From Rhodoferax sp. (lineage in GTDB: Bacteria; Pseudomonadota; Gammaproteobacteria; Burkholderiales; Burkholderiaceae_C), in assembly GCF_012927445.1 (NCBI RefSeq), contig NZ_JABBPD010000004.1:1027039-1091038 (forward strand): a stretch of DNA of 64,000 bases, given 5' to 3'. Shown here in pieces: positions 1 to 10,076 of this stretch. Numbering within the stretch: position 1 is the first letter of the stretch; the number at the start of each line of letters is the position of its first letter. The notes beneath the pieces are model-generated. The model saw only the letters and a list, made by a program, of their open reading frames with translations, did not search any database and was not told where the DNA came from. A program made the position numbers and the translations under genes.

Positions 1-761
1 GCCGTACGCCGCGTTCCAACCCAGCCACCTACACCGGCCTGTTCACACCGATTCGCGAGCTGATGGCCGAGATGCCAATGGCGCGCGAACGCGGCTACGG
101 CCCCGGGCGCTTCAGCTTCAACGTGGCCGGCGGCCGCTGCGAAGCCTGCCAGGGCGACGGCATGGTCAAAGTGGAAATGCACTTTTTGCCCGACGTCTAC
201 GTGCCCTGTGACGTTTGTGCCGGCAAGCGCTACAACCGCGAAACACTGGAAGTGCTGTACAAGGGCAAGAACATCGCGCAAATTCTGGACCTCACGGTGG
301 AGGCCGCCTACGAGTTCCTGAAAGCACTGCCCAGCATTGCCCGCAAGCTGCACACGCTCCTGGACGTGGGTCTGAGCTACATCCGCTTGGGACAAGCCGC
401 CACCACGCTGTCTGGCGGGGAAGCGCAGCGCGTCAAACTGGCGCTGGAGCTCAGCAAACGCGACACCGGGCGCACGCTCTACATCCTGGACGAACCGACC
501 ACCGGCCTGCACTTTGCCGATATCGACTTGCTGCTCAAAGTGTTGCACCAGCTGCGAGATGCGGGCAACACGATTGTGGTCATCGAGCACAACCTGGACG
601 TCATCAAGACTGCCGACTGGCTGATCGACATGGGCCCGGAAGGCGGCGCTGGCGGCGGCCAGGTGGTGGGCGTGGGCACGCCGGAAGACATTGCCGCCAA
701 CCCGGCCAGCCACACCGGGCGCTATTTGAAGCGGCTGCTGTCACCGGCGGCCAGCGACTGA
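1..761 (+). CDS. uvrA: UvrA C-terminal part (excinuclease ABC subunit A), 5' truncated by window edge
   Basis: UvrA is the ATP-dependent damage-recognition subunit of nucleotide excision repair and loads UvrB on lesions. The frame is open from base 3, so the gene enters from outside the window and only about 253 C-terminal residues are present. Visible are the zinc-binding module with CEAC and CDVC cysteine pairs, the ABC signature [12 protein letters not shown], Walker B with the D-loop ([12 protein letters not shown]) and the H-loop region ([11 protein letters not shown]). These are the second ATPase half of the protein. The 3' end overlaps the convergent c-di-GMP gene by 40 bp. Identification is secure from motif order; what lies 5' is unseen. 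Confidence 0.97.
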   Translation, partial: RTPRSNPATYTGLFTPIRELMAEMPMARERGYGPGRFSFNVAGGRCEACQGDGMVKVEMHFLPDVYVPCDVCAGKRYNRETLEVLYKGKNIAQILDLTVEAAYEFLKALPSIARKLHTLLDVGLSYIRLGQAATTLSGGEAQRVKLALELSKRDTGRTLYILDEPTTGLHFADIDLLLKVLHQLRDAGNTIVVIEHNLDVIKTADWLIDMGPEGGAGGGQVVGVGTPEDIAANPASHTGRYLKRLLSPAASD

Positions 762-3700
762 CGCACAAACGCCTCGAACGGCTCGGCCAGCAGCGGCTCG
801 CTGTACAAGTAACCCTGGACTTCGTCACAGCCCTGTGCGCGCAAAAATGCCAGCTGCCCTTCAGTCTCCACCCCTTCGGCAATGGTCAAAAAGCCCAGGC
901 TGTGCGCCAGTGCGATGATGGCGACGACGATCGCTTTGTCGTCCGGATCATCGGTGATGTCACGAACAAACGACTGGTCGATCTTGAGCTTGTAAACCTG
1001 AAAGCGCTTGAGGTAGTTGAGCGACGAGTAGCCGGTGCCGAAGTCGTCAATCGACATCCGCACACCGCGCTCATGCAGCTTGTTCATGACCGCGATGGCG
1101 CCCAGGGGGTCGTTCATCGCCACCCCCTCCGTCAGCTCAAGCTCCAGGAACTGCGGCGGCAGGCCAGCCTCGGCCAGCACCTGGGTCACCAGCTCCGGCA
1201 GATTGGCATGGCGAAATTGCACGGCCGACAGGTTGACCGCCATCTGCTGGATCGGCAGCCCGGCATCCAGCCAGACCCGCAGTTGCCGGGTGGCGGTACG
1301 CAGCACCCATTCGCCGATCGACAGAATCAGCCCGCTGTCTTCTGCCACCGGAATGAATTCAGCCGGTGACACCTGGCCCAGCGTCGGATGGTCCCAGCGC
1401 AGCAGGGCTTCCATGCCGACCACCCGGCCATCCTGCAGCGACACCTGCGGCTGGTACACCAGATGAAACTGCTGCAACTCCAGCGCACGGCGCAAACCGT
1501 TTTCCAGTTGCAAGGTGCGGGCGGATTCGGTCTGCATCTGCGCCGTGAAAAAGCGAAAGACGTTCCGGCCGCCCTGCTTGGCCCGGTACATGGCGGTGTC
1601 GGCACTCATGGACAGCGCCTCGAACGAGTCGCCGTCGGTGGGGAACAGGGCAATGCCGATCGAGAAGGTGATGGCCAGTTCTTGTTGATCGATGGTGTAG
1701 CGCTGCGCAGCAACCTCCTGCACCTTGTTCGCCACATGCGCCGCGCCCGCTGCGTCCAGGCCCGGACACAGCAAGACAAACTCATCCCCCCCCAGACGAC
1801 ACACCGTGTCCTCTTCACGCAGCGTCGATTTGAGGCGCTGCGCCACCTGAATCAGCAACTCATCGCCAATGTGATGACCCAGTGAATCGTTCACGTTTTT
1901 GAACCGGTCCAGATCCAGGAACATCAAGGCCAACGGTTCCCCGTGACGCTGCGCATGGCTCAAGGCGCTGTCGACCCGGTCCCGCAGCAGGCGCCGATTG
2001 GGCAGCCCGGTCAGCGGGTCAAAATCGACCAGGCGCTGGATATGCGCTTCATCTTTTTTATGCTTGCTGATGTCGGTGGCGATGGCGATATAGTTCGCCA
2101 CCGCGCCGCTGCTGTCGCGCAGCAGGCTGATGGAGAGCAACTCGGGGTAGACGGAACCATCCTTGCGCCGGTTCCAGATTTCGCCCTGCCACTGCCCATG
2201 GACGTGGACGGCCGCCCACATGGCCTGGAAAAAATCCGGCTCATGCCGCCCGGAGGAAAGCAGGCTCGGGTTGTGACCGAGGGCTTCCGCCTCGCTGTAG
2301 CCGGTGATCTGGCTGAAGGCATGGTTGACCCGCACGATGCAACCCTGACTGTCCGTGATCATGATGGCCTCACTGCCATGCTCAAACACCTTGGCCACCA
2401 GTTGCAGTTGCAACTCGGCACGTTTGCGCTCGATGGCGATGGCCGTCAGGTGGGCGGCCATTTCAATGAGTGCAAGCTCATAGGCTTGCGGCATGGCCGG
2501 CGCGCGGTGGTAGATGGCGAAGGTGCCCAGCACCTGGTTGCTGCCGGACCGGATGGGTTCGGACCAGCAGGCGGCCAGTCCGGCCCGCGATGCAATCTCC
2601 TTGAAGTCAACCCAGTACGGATGCGTGGCGATCTCCCCCACGATGACGCGCTGACCGGTAAAGGCAGCGGTGCCGCAACTGCCGGTCTGTGGCCCAATCT
2701 GCACGCCGTCAATGGCCGCGTTGTAGAAATCCGGCAGATGGGGCGCGGCACCCAAACCAAGGTGCTGACGTTCGGCATCCAGCAACAAAATTGAGCACAG
2801 CGCGCCCGGCATGGTGTCTTCAATTTTGAGTACAAAATCCTTGAGGATTTGCTCCAGCGCCAACTCGCTGACCAGCCGTTCCATCATGAAGCTGCGCAAG
2901 GCATCCATTTGCCGGGTTCGCTCGCGCTGTGCCTCGCGATCAAAGTTGCGCAGGGCGTAGTCAACGTCGGACGCCATTTCAAGCAGCAGATGCTGAACCG
3001 TCTTATCAAAGGCATTGACCGTGCCGGCGTAGACATTAAAGACGCCGATGACCTCGCCGTTGCGATGCAGGGGCAAGGCGGCCGACGCCGCCCAACCAAA
3101 CTGGGCGCCCAGCGCATGCCAGGGCGCCGTGGCGGCGTCTCCCAGGTAGTCCTGGCACCAGTACGGCTGATTGCTGCGAACCGAGATGCCGGTCGGCCCC
3201 TGCCCCGCCGCCTCATCGGTCACCACCGTGATGTGGATACCCTTCAAATACTCAATGCCGGCGCCATACGAAACAAAAGGTTTGACCGTCTGGCTGGCAG
3301 GCTCCAGCAGACCAATCCACGCCATCTTCGCCCCCCCGTGGTCCACAGCGGCGCGGCAGATTTGCTCAAACAATTCCTGCTCATTCACACAGCGAACGAT
3401 GGCCTTGTTGCAGTCACTGAGCGCGGCATACAGATTAGCCAAGCGCTTGAGCTGGTGATCAGTCTGCCGGCGCGCCTGCTCAATGTCATTGAGTTGATGC
3501 TGCGTCTGGGCCAGCCAGCCCAGCACACTGTCGCTCAGGCCTGGCGCGACGGCAATCGGCTCGGCAATATGGCCCTGCCCGATGCGGGCGATCTGCGCAT
3601 GAACCTCGTCCACCGAGCCGCCCAGCGTGGCGCGCAGGACGTTGACGGTTCGCCGGAGAGACAGCAGCAGGCCCAGCCCCACGGCGACAAATAACCCAAG

Positions 3701-4354
3701 CAGCAGCGTGGCTTTTTCCTCGGCCTCCTGCACCGTGCGCAGGGTCCGCCGATCTGCCAGCGCCAGAAACTCATGGATGGGTCGCATGATGTCCGCCTTG
3801 AACTGGTGGTAATCATCATCATGCAACATCTGGATGGCCCGCAGGTGGCGGACATCCTGATTGGGAGCCGCCGATTCAACCAGCGCCATGGCCGCAAACT
3901 CAATCGCCGTCAGGGTGTCCGAATCTGCCTTGGCTTGCTCCAATTTGCTGAACTCGTCCGGCGCAAAACCGGCCTGCCGCATCACCTCCAGCAAAGCCAC
4001 CTTGGCACCACTGTCCGATCGGGCTGGCGGGTTGACAAGCGCTAAATCCCAAGAAGTTCTGCCGTCACCTTCCGGCCGCGGTTTTTTGCCGTCCCGGATG
4101 GCCAGAATGTCGAGGTAGTGCTGCTTGTAGACGGGATTGCCGGTGAGCACATAGGTGCGGGCCATGCGGGTCAGATCATCAGACGACTGCCGCAACTCAT
4201 CCGCCAGCAGACGGGACTGGTAGCGCCGCTCATGGGCCTGGTCAATCTGTTTTTCCGAGTACACATAAACAGAAAACACAGCAATCAGGACACAGGTCAA
4301 AACCACGGCCACATGCAGGCTGCGTGAGAATGACGAGGTGAGGCGGTGAATCAT
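722..4354 (-). CDS. Membrane-bound GGDEF/EAL protein with GAF and PAS sensor domains
   Basis: This is a predicted bifunctional cyclic-di-GMP enzyme of about 1210 residues. An N-terminal membrane helix and a second one near residues 215-235 bracket a periplasmic sensor region. Two GAF-like domains (about 300-480 and 500-640) and one PAS domain (about 650-770) follow. The GGDEF motif is intact near residue 853 with an RxxD inhibitory site (REED) five residues before it. The EAL domain has [19 protein letters not shown] and KIDQSFV, so both cyclase and phosphodiesterase activity are possible; the net direction cannot be read from sequence. I chose ATG 4354 (MIHRLTSS, just before the first helix); the frame is open to a TTG at 4411. 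The gene ends 40 bp inside convergent uvrA. Confidence 0.9.
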   Translation of the reverse strand: MIHRLTSSFSRSLHVAVVLTCVLIAVFSVYVYSEKQIDQAHERRYQSRLLADELRQSSDDLTRMARTYVLTGNPVYKQHYLDILAIRDGKKPRPEGDGRTSWDLALVNPPARSDSGAKVALLEVMRQAGFAPDEFSKLEQAKADSDTLTAIEFAAMALVESAAPNQDVRHLRAIQMLHDDDYHQFKADIMRPIHEFLALADRRTLRTVQEAEEKATLLLGLFVAVGLGLLLSLRRTVNVLRATLGGSVDEVHAQIARIGQGHIAEPIAVAPGLSDSVLGWLAQTQHQLNDIEQARRQTDHQLKRLANLYAALSDCNKAIVRCVNEQELFEQICRAAVDHGGAKMAWIGLLEPASQTVKPFVSYGAGIEYLKGIHITVVTDEAAGQGPTGISVRSNQPYWCQDYLGDAATAPWHALGAQFGWAASAALPLHRNGEVIGVFNVYAGTVNAFDKTVQHLLLEMASDVDYALRNFDREAQRERTRQMDALRSFMMERLVSELALEQILKDFVLKIEDTMPGALCSILLLDAERQHLGLGAAPHLPDFYNAAIDGVQIGPQTGSCGTAAFTGQRVIVGEIATHPYWVDFKEIASRAGLAACWSEPIRSGSNQVLGTFAIYHRAPAMPQAYELALIEMAAHLTAIAIERKRAELQLQLVAKVFEHGSEAIMITDSQGCIVRVNHAFSQITGYSEAEALGHNPSLLSSGRHEPDFFQAMWAAVHVHGQWQGEIWNRRKDGSVYPELLSISLLRDSSGAVANYIAIATDISKHKKDEAHIQRLVDFDPLTGLPNRRLLRDRVDSALSHAQRHGEPLALMFLDLDRFKNVNDSLGHHIGDELLIQVAQRLKSTLREEDTVCRLGGDEFVLLCPGLDAAGAAHVANKVQEVAAQRYTIDQQELAITFSIGIALFPTDGDSFEALSMSADTAMYRAKQGGRNVFRFFTAQMQTESARTLQLENGLRRALELQQFHLVYQPQVSLQDGRVVGMEALLRWDHPTLGQVSPAEFIPVAEDSGLILSIGEWVLRTATRQLRVWLDAGLPIQQMAVNLSAVQFRHANLPELVTQVLAEAGLPPQFLELELTEGVAMNDPLGAIAVMNKLHERGVRMSIDDFGTGYSSLNYLKRFQVYKLKIDQSFVRDITDDPDDKAIVVAIIALAHSLGFLTIAEGVETEGQLAFLRAQGCDEVQGYLYSEPLLAEPFEAFVRQSLAAGDSSRFK

Positions 4355-4455
4355 GAAGGATGAAGGGCGACGTTGCAAAACGATTGTTTTTGCATTATCC
4401 ACCCACCCCAAGCGCCGACCTCAGGGTTACAGAGCCCTCCGACCCCACTCACTAT

Positions 4456-4512
4456 GCTAGTGTTTGCATAGCAACTTGCGCTTACCAGACAAGGGCTGGC
4501 GGTCTATTTAGC
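4456..4512 (+). repeat. 57-bp palindromic element, copy 1 (at fadD stop codon)
   Basis: Hairpin arm 4456-4472 (outer CTATGC pairs with GCATAG) is followed at the standard spacing by ACTTGCGC and AGGGCTGGCGG. The 57-bp length matches the other copies. The element covers the last two codons and the TAG stop of fadD and runs on into the gap towards the GGDEF/EAL gene. Listed strand is the one on which the hairpin end comes first. Confidence 0.7.
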
Positions 4513-6177
4513 TAAATTCCGCAACTCGCGGCGCAGGATCTTGCCCAGGTTGGACTTCGGCAACGGCTCATCGCGAAACTCGATGAGCCTGGGCACCTTG
4601 TAATCGGTCAGGTGTTGCCGGCAATGCGCCAGCAATTCTTGTTCTGTCAGCGTAGGCGATTTTTTGACCACGATGATCTTGACGACCTCACCAGAGCGCT
4701 CATCCGGCACGCCGATGGCCGCCACTTCGGCCACGGCGGGATGGAGCGCCACAACGTCTTCAATCTGGTTCGGGAACACCTTGAAGCCCGAAACAATGAT
4801 CATGTCTTTCTTGCGGTCTGTGATCTTGAAGTAGCCACGCTCGTCCATGAACCCCATGTCGCCCGTGCGCAGCCAGCCATCGCGCGTGAACACCTTCGCG
4901 GTCTCGTCCGGCCGGTTCCAGTAACCGGACATGACCTGCGGGCCGCGCACACAGATCTCGCCGATCTCGCCGATCGGGAGTTCGTTGCCGTCATCATCCA
5001 GAATGCTGGCCAGCGTTGACGGGAAAGGCATGCCAATGGCACCGGTCCAGTCCGGGCTGTTCAGGGGGTTGGCGATCACGCCGGGCGAGGTTTCAGTCAA
5101 CCCATAGGACTCGATGATGGGCATGCCCGTCGCCTGCTTCCAGCGCTCGGCCACCACACGCTGCACGGCCATGCCGCCGGCAATGGTCACCTTCAGGTGG
5201 TGGGTGTCCACCTCCGCAAATTCAGGCTCATCGAGCAGCGCCCGGTACAAGGTGTTGACGCCGATGATGGCCGTGAAGGGGTACTTTTTGAGATCATGAA
5301 TGAAAGCGTGCAGGTCCCTCGGGTTGGTGATCAGAATGGTGTGGGAGCCGATTTTCATGAACACCATGCTCGCCGTCAGCGCGAAGACGTGGTACAGCGG
5401 CAACGGGCAAACAAACACCTCCTTGCCCTCCTGCAGGTCGTGCGTGAGCCACTCGCCCAACTGCTGCAGGTTTGCCACCATGTTGCCGTGCGTCAACACG
5501 GCCCCTTTGGCGACGCCCGTGGTGCCGCCGGTGTACTGCAAAAAAGCAATGTCAGCATGGCCCAGCGGCATGAAATGCAAGGCTTGCGAACGGCCCGCGC
5601 GCAAGGCGGCGTTGAACTCGATGGCGTCCTCAATCTTCCATTCCGGCACCATCTTTTTAACGTACTTGACCACCACATTGGTCAGCAACTCTTTGACCAC
5701 CGAAAACATGTCGCCCACCTCGGTGGTGATGACAGAAAGTTTCAGCGTCGGGTTCTTGTCCAGCACCTCCTGCAGGGTGTGGGCAAAGTTCTCCAGCACC
5801 ACAATGGCCACGGCGCCCGAATCCTTGATCTGGTGCTCCAGCTCGGGCGCGGTGTACTGCGGATTCACGTTCACCACCACCAGGCCGGCACGCAGCACCC
5901 CGAACAGGGCCACCGGGTACTGCAGCAAATTGGGCATCATGATCGCCACCCGGTCACCCTTGATCAGTTTCAGGGTGTTTTGCAAATAGGCGGCGAAATC
6001 CCGGCTGCTCTGGTCAAGCTCCGCAAAGGAGATCGACGCCCCCATGTTGGTGTAAGCGGGCAAGTCGCCAAAACGCTCGCAACTGTGCCGCAGCACATCC
6101 TTGAGGGAGGCAAACTGGTGCACGTCCACCTCGGACGCAATGCCTTGCGGATAATTTTTCAACCAGATCTTTTCCAT
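4504..6177 (-). CDS. fadD: Long-chain fatty acid-CoA ligase (AMP-forming)
   Basis: FadD activates long-chain fatty acids with ATP and CoA at the inner membrane, feeding beta-oxidation and lipid synthesis. The 557-residue length fits the family. The ATP/AMP motif YTGGTTGVAKG is at about residues 211-221, followed by YGLTETSPG and the hinge region TGDMGFMDERGYFKITDRKKDM. ATG 6177 (MEKIWLKNYP) was chosen over an upstream in-frame start because AGAGGGC lies just ahead of it. The stop codon sits inside a 57-bp repeat copy. A FadL-type porin lies 8 kb away, but nothing shows that the two are co-regulated. Confidence 0.95.
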   Translation of the reverse strand: MEKIWLKNYPQGIASEVDVHQFASLKDVLRHSCERFGDLPAYTNMGASISFAELDQSSRDFAAYLQNTLKLIKGDRVAIMMPNLLQYPVALFGVLRAGLVVVNVNPQYTAPELEHQIKDSGAVAIVVLENFAHTLQEVLDKNPTLKLSVITTEVGDMFSVVKELLTNVVVKYVKKMVPEWKIEDAIEFNAALRAGRSQALHFMPLGHADIAFLQYTGGTTGVAKGAVLTHGNMVANLQQLGEWLTHDLQEGKEVFVCPLPLYHVFALTASMVFMKIGSHTILITNPRDLHAFIHDLKKYPFTAIIGVNTLYRALLDEPEFAEVDTHHLKVTIAGGMAVQRVVAERWKQATGMPIIESYGLTETSPGVIANPLNSPDWTGAIGMPFPSTLASILDDDGNELPIGEIGEICVRGPQVMSGYWNRPDETAKVFTRDGWLRTGDMGFMDERGYFKITDRKKDMIIVSGFKVFPNQIEDVVALHPAVAEVAAIGVPDERSGEVVKIIVVKKSPTLTEQELLAHCRQHLTDYKVPRLIEFRDEPLPKSNLGKILRRELRNLAK

Positions 6178-6382
6178 GTTGCCCTCTTCTTCCACCGGTC
6201 GGTTAACCACAGCCTCAAAGCTGATCTAACCCAGTCTAGGAAAGAGCCACGGCATCCACTTGATATTTCTCAATACAAACTGGTTCTCGATGCTTGGCTT
6301 TCAACACGATTTTTAGCAGCCTGGTCCAACAAAACCACCATCAGATCCCCCTAGGCCAGCCGGGATCATGAGGGGCCGAAGG

Positions 6383-7228
6383 TTAGGCGGCCAGCCTGGC
6401 CGCCTGCAGCAGATCCCGGGTTTTGAGCGCCTCACGGCGCGCCGCTTGCGCAAAGTCGTCACTGGCGGAGGCGTACAGAATGGCACGCGACGAGTTGACG
6501 ATGATCGGCGCCACCGTTTCACCGTTCACGCCGCGCCAGCCGGCCTTGACCGTCGCCACCGCATCGCCACCTTGGGCGCCAACACCAGGAATCAGCAACG
6601 GCAACGTCGGGGCCACAGCCCGCACTCGCTCAATCTCGGCCGGATAGGTGGCGCCCACCACCAGACCCAGCTGGCCATTCAGGTTCCACGGGCCTTGCGC
6701 GAGCCGCGCGATGTGTTCATACAGCAGCGGTTCACCGTCGACGCTGGCGAGCCGCTGGTTCTGCAAATCATCACCGCCCGGATTGGAAGTGCGGCACAGC
6801 AAAAAAGCACCCTTGCCGTGGTACTTCAGATACGGCTGCACCGAATCAAAGCCCATGAACGGCGACAGCGTGACGGCATCGGCGCCATAGCGCTCAAAGG
6901 CCTCAATGGCGTATTGCTGGGCGGTGCTGCCGATGTCGCCGCGCTTGGCGTCCAGGATGATCGGCACCTGCGGCGCGCTGCGGCGCATGTGGGCCACCAG
7001 CCGCTCCAGTTGCTCTTCCGCGCGGTGCGCGGCAAAGTAGGCAATCTGCGGTTTGAAGGCAATCACCAGATCGGCCGTGGCGTCGACGATGGCGGCGCAA
7101 AAGTCGTAAATCTTGCTAGCATCACCTTTGATAGCAGCAGGAAATTTGGTGGGTTCGGGGTCCAGCCCCACGCACAGCATGGAGCTGTTTTGGCACTCGG
7201 CGGTGCGCAGCATGTCTAGAAATGTCAT
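6383..7228 (-). CDS. pyrF: Orotidine 5'-phosphate decarboxylase, subfamily 2
   Basis: The enzyme decarboxylates OMP to UMP, the last step of pyrimidine synthesis. The 281-residue length and the CVGLDPEP start region fit the longer type-2 (mycobacterial-like) subfamily. The catalytic [10 protein letters not shown] loop lies near residues 92-101, with the lysine expected to be general acid, and PGVGAQGGD forms the phosphate-binding end. ATG 7228 ([11 protein letters not shown]) is the conserved start; the longer frame to 7252 adds an unlikely leader. The gene is separated from fadD by about 205 bp of plain intergenic sequence and probably forms its own unit. Confidence 0.95.
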   Translation of the reverse strand: MTFLDMLRTAECQNSSMLCVGLDPEPTKFPAAIKGDASKIYDFCAAIVDATADLVIAFKPQIAYFAAHRAEEQLERLVAHMRRSAPQVPIILDAKRGDIGSTAQQYAIEAFERYGADAVTLSPFMGFDSVQPYLKYHGKGAFLLCRTSNPGGDDLQNQRLASVDGEPLLYEHIARLAQGPWNLNGQLGLVVGATYPAEIERVRAVAPTLPLLIPGVGAQGGDAVATVKAGWRGVNGETVAPIIVNSSRAILYASASDDFAQAARREALKTRDLLQAARLAA

Positions 7229-7326
7229 GGCCCTATTGTAAGAAGCGCCCATGGCAGTCCTAAGACCCCCTTAAGGTGGGGCCGCGAAGATACAGACATC
7301 GATTCACTTCCATCAAGAGGTTTTCC

Positions 7327-7491
7327 ATGAATTCATCCCTTCGTAACTTTATCCACCAGTACCTGGGTGTTGTCCTGGCCACGCTGGTGCCGGTGATCCT
7401 GATCGCGTTCATGTCCATCCCGGTCACCCTGGGCGGCCATGCCAGCGATCTGTACGCGACCGAAGCACCGGTCGCACAGCACATGACCTGA
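7327..7491 (+). CDS. Small single-pass membrane protein, 54 aa, unknown function
   Basis: This short ORF starts at ATG 7327 with AAGAGG 6 bases upstream. The peptide has a hydrophilic start (MNSSLRNFIHQY), one strong hydrophobic helix of about 20 residues (GVVLATLVPVILIAFMSIPV) and a short polar tail ending in AQHMT. It lies between divergent pyrF and the CDF transporter gene, in the same direction as the latter with a 59-bp gap. I do not recognise a named family. Reality as a gene rests on the ribosome-binding site and the clean transmembrane pattern. Confidence 0.6.
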   Translation: MNSSLRNFIHQYLGVVLATLVPVILIAFMSIPVTLGGHASDLYATEAPVAQHMT

Positions 7492-7550
7492 CCCGTTTCC
7501 GTCATCGTCTGCGCCTACACTCACCGTTTTTAGACAAGCACCTGCCACCC

Positions 7551-8519
7551 ATGAATTTCACCGAACTTGCGGACGATCCCGACGACACCGAGCACACCCC
7601 GGCGGAGCGGATCGCCGCCGCCTCCCGCAGCACCTGGGTCAGCGTTTGGGTCAACCTGGTACTGACCGTCAGCCAGATCGCGGTCGGCATCTTTGCCAAG
7701 TCGCAGGGTTTGATTGCCGATGGTATTCATTCGCTGTCCGACCTGGTGGCCGACTTTGTGGTGCTGTTCGCCAGTCACCACAGCAAGAAGGACGCCGACG
7801 AGGACCACCCCTACGGTCACCAGCGCTTCGAGACCGCCGCTTCGCTGGTGCTGGGCACGCTGTTGCTGGCGGTCGGCATCGGTATGTTGTGGTCAGCGGC
7901 GCGCAAGCTGAATGCGCCGGAGACCATTCAAACGGTGCACATGGTCGCCCTGTGGGTGGCCGGTGGCGCGTTGATTGCCAAGGAGCTGTTGTTCCGCTAC
8001 ATGCTGGCGGTGGCCAAGCGCGTCAAGTCGAGCATGCTGGTGGCCAACGCCTGGCATGCGCGTTCGGACGCGGCGTCCTCGCTGGTGGTCGGCATCGGCA
8101 TTGTCGGTAACCTGGCGGGTTACCCGATTCTGGACCCGATCGCCGCGCTCATCGTCGGCTTCATGGTGACCAAAATGGGCTGGGGCTTCAGCTGGGATGC
8201 GCTGCACGATCTGATGGACCGCGCGGTGGACGAGCAAGAAGTGCAGGCGATTCGCCAGACGCTGTTAGAGACCCCGGGCGTCAGCGACGTGCATGACGTG
8301 CGCACCCGCAAGATGGGCGACATGATCGTGGTCGACGCGCACATCGAGGTCGATGCCGCCATCACCGTGGAAGCCGGTCACGACATTGCAGTAGAAGCGC
8401 GGGCCCGGGTGCTGCAGCGCCATCGCGTGCTGAACCTGATGACCCATGTGGACCCGTGGCGCCGGCCTGATCTGGACCATGCCAGTCCCGTTAACACGTC
8501 ACCCCCACCCGTGCATTAA
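7551..8519 (+). CDS. Cation diffusion facilitator (CDF) family metal exporter
   Basis: CDF proteins exchange protons for Zn, Fe, Mn, Co or similar divalent ions across the inner membrane. The 322-residue protein has about six hydrophobic segments, the paired HxxxD metal sites ADGIHSLSDLVADF (about residue 58) and AWHARSDA (about 165), the DEDHPYGHQRFE loop, and a C-terminal cytoplasmic domain (about 225-310) with MTHVDP near the end. FieF is the nearest named relative; the substrate metal cannot be assigned. No strong Shine-Dalgarno precedes ATG 7551, but the protein aligns well from its start. Confidence 0.92.
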   Translation: MNFTELADDPDDTEHTPAERIAAASRSTWVSVWVNLVLTVSQIAVGIFAKSQGLIADGIHSLSDLVADFVVLFASHHSKKDADEDHPYGHQRFETAASLVLGTLLLAVGIGMLWSAARKLNAPETIQTVHMVALWVAGGALIAKELLFRYMLAVAKRVKSSMLVANAWHARSDAASSLVVGIGIVGNLAGYPILDPIAALIVGFMVTKMGWGFSWDALHDLMDRAVDEQEVQAIRQTLLETPGVSDVHDVRTRKMGDMIVVDAHIEVDAAITVEAGHDIAVEARARVLQRHRVLNLMTHVDPWRRPDLDHASPVNTSPPPVH

Positions 8520-8536
8520 ACGCCAGCGCCGCCGGC

Positions 8537-9076
8537 TTAGACCGCCGGCCCGTACGACTGCAGCACGCGGTAACGTTGCCCCGCCTGCCCGGTCGACTCC
8601 ATCAAGGCGTAGCCCGCCACGGGCCAGTTAAATACCGGCCACTGCGCCGGCAGCCGGGCTGCCTGGGCATGGCGGGCCAAGGTGAAGTGAGGGCGAAACG
8701 GCCGCGGGTCGGTCCGCAGCCCTAGCGGTTGCAAAGCCTGCCCCAGTTGGGTATGCAGCCGCTGCAAAGCCTCCGGCACGACCTCCGGGCACAGCACGGC
8801 CAGACCGTGTGGCCAGAGTTCCGGCCGGCCCCAACCCAACGCAAACGGCGTGATCGGCAGCGCCAGTGCGGCGCGCAGTTCCTCCAGACGCGATCGCGCG
8901 ACCGAACCGATGAAATGCAGGGTGACATGCCAGTCGGCCGGCGCATAGCGGGTCACCTTGGCAGGCCACTGCCACTGATCGCGGTGAACGGCCAGCGCCT
9001 CCAGCACCGCCGCGTCGGGCAGTAAGGCCAGGAACAGCCGGGCGCTGTCAGGGCTTGGTTGCGGAGGCTGGTTCAT
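8537..9076 (-). CDS. thpR: RNA 2',3'-cyclic phosphodiesterase (2'-5' RNA ligase family)
   Basis: This 179-residue 2H phosphoesterase has both catalytic HxTx signatures: HVTL near residue 48 and HFTL near residue 128. Family members open 2',3'-cyclic phosphates and can reversibly join 2'-5' RNA ends in vitro; the cellular role is unsettled. ATG 9076 (MNQPPQPSPD) has GGAG seven bases upstream and is preferred over an in-frame start at 9109. The gene lies 52 bp downstream of the uracil-DNA glycosylase gene on the same strand and may be the last member of the tsaB-rimI-udg unit. Confidence 0.9.
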   Translation of the reverse strand: MNQPPQPSPDSARLFLALLPDAAVLEALAVHRDQWQWPAKVTRYAPADWHVTLHFIGSVARSRLEELRAALALPITPFALGWGRPELWPHGLAVLCPEVVPEALQRLHTQLGQALQPLGLRTDPRPFRPHFTLARHAQAARLPAQWPVFNWPVAGYALMESTGQAGQRYRVLQSYGPAV

Positions 9077-9128
9077 CGGCAACTCCGAACTGGCACCTGG
9101 CGTCCGCATGGCGTCGCCTGCTTTCAGC

Positions 9129-10058
9129 TCAAGCTTGCCCGGGCTGCATCGCCTGCAGCGCCAGGCACAGATCGGCCCAGGCGCGGGCCTTGCCGAGCGG
9201 GGTGCGCAACAGGTGGGTCGGGTGGTACGTCACCACCACCGGAATGCCCTGGTAGCGGTAGATTTTTCCGCGCAGCTTGCCCAGCGGGATGCTGGCCACC
9301 TCGGGCAAATCGTCGCGCAACAGGGTCTGGGCGGCAAAGCGGCCCATCGCCAGGATGACTTTGGGCTGCACCAGCGCCACTTCGCGGCGCAAATAATTGG
9401 CACAGGTGGCGAGTTCCTGCGGGTCGGGGTTGCGCGCCGTCGCGGGCCGGCACTTGACGACGTTGCTGACATACGCCGCGCTAGCGCCACTGCGGCCAGC
9501 GTCATGCCGGTTCACGCCAACTGCCTTCAGCATGTTGTCCAGCAATTGGCCGGCCTGGTCGGCAAAGGGTGCGCCAGCGCGCTCCTCGGCGTCATCCGGC
9601 GGCTCGCCCACCACCAGCCAGTCGGCTTGGCGGGGCGCCTCGGCACCCACAAACACCGGAGCGCGGCGACCGCTGCTGAGCGGGCACGCCTGGCAGTTGG
9701 CGATGGTGTGCGCCAGCGCCGGCCACTCCATGGCGGCAATGCCATCGGCCAGCCCGGCGGGCGCGCTCACACCGGGCGTCGGGGCGGCCACCGGAATTCT
9801 TGAGGTTTTTGGGGCTGTAGCCCCCGTCGTTAATGCGTCAAAAGCTATTTTTTCAATAGCATGCGCCAACGGTGGCGGAACACTGGCCGGGGCGACGGAC
9901 ACTGCGCTGGGCGGCGACGGAGCGACGGGGCGGGGCGCGGCCACCGCCACAGGCGCAGCCACCACCACGGGCACCACTGGCTCCGGTTGCGGCAGCCAGA
10001 CGTGCACGCCCATCTCCTGCAACATGGCGCGCTGGCGTTCGTCAAGATCTAGGCTCAT
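9129..10058 (-). CDS. Family 4-type uracil-DNA glycosylase with long N-terminal extension
   Basis: The enzyme removes uracil from DNA by base excision. The catalytic domain occupies roughly residues 110-305: CQACPL begins the iron-sulfur cysteine set (further cysteines in VKCRP and CANYL), the active-site loop reads GEPPDDAEE, and TYHPTHLLR is motif B. The usual family-4 loop is GEAPG-like, so proline and aspartate replacements are visible, but the following GxPF...AGxLLDNML is conserved. About 100 N-terminal residues are Pro/Val/Ala-rich and probably disordered; codons 67-85 are a 57-bp repeat copy. ATG 10058 (MSLDLDERQ) is taken as start, with a GTG two codons earlier. rimI ends 18 bp upstream. 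Confidence 0.9.
   Translation of the reverse strand: MSLDLDERQRAMLQEMGVHVWLPQPEPVVPVVVAAPVAVAAPRPVAPSPPSAVSVAPASVPPPLAHAIEKIAFDALTTGATAPKTSRIPVAAPTPGVSAPAGLADGIAAMEWPALAHTIANCQACPLSSGRRAPVFVGAEAPRQADWLVVGEPPDDAEERAGAPFADQAGQLLDNMLKAVGVNRHDAGRSGASAAYVSNVVKCRPATARNPDPQELATCANYLRREVALVQPKVILAMGRFAAQTLLRDDLPEVASIPLGKLRGKIYRYQGIPVVVTYHPTHLLRTPLGKARAWADLCLALQAMQPGQA
9804..9860 (-). repeat. 57-bp palindromic element, copy 2 (inside uracil-DNA glycosylase gene)
   Basis: On the minus strand the copy begins with a 17-base hairpin (GCTATT ... AATAGC) and reaches GGGGGCTACAGCCCC at the standard distance. It is read in the gene sense, codon-aligned at its first base, as Ala-Ile-Glu-Lys-Ile-Ala and so on to Thr-Gly-Ala-Thr, in the low-complexity linker before the catalytic domain. 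Confidence 0.8.
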
Positions 10059-10076
10059 GGGCACATTTTCACAGAC

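Noticed and set aside
215..1369. 384-codon plus-strand open frame across uvrA and the GGDEF/EAL gene
   Set aside because: It is a shadow frame made of antisense and out-of-phase sequence of two well-supported genes and has the Arg/His/Gln-rich composition typical of such shadows in GC-rich DNA.
7096..7135. Hairpin-like GCTATC...GATGC in pyrF resembling the start of the 57-bp element
   Set aside because: Only the first half resembles the family, the GGGGGCTA block is absent at the right distance, and the encoded GDASKI is a conserved PyrF segment, so chance similarity is enough.
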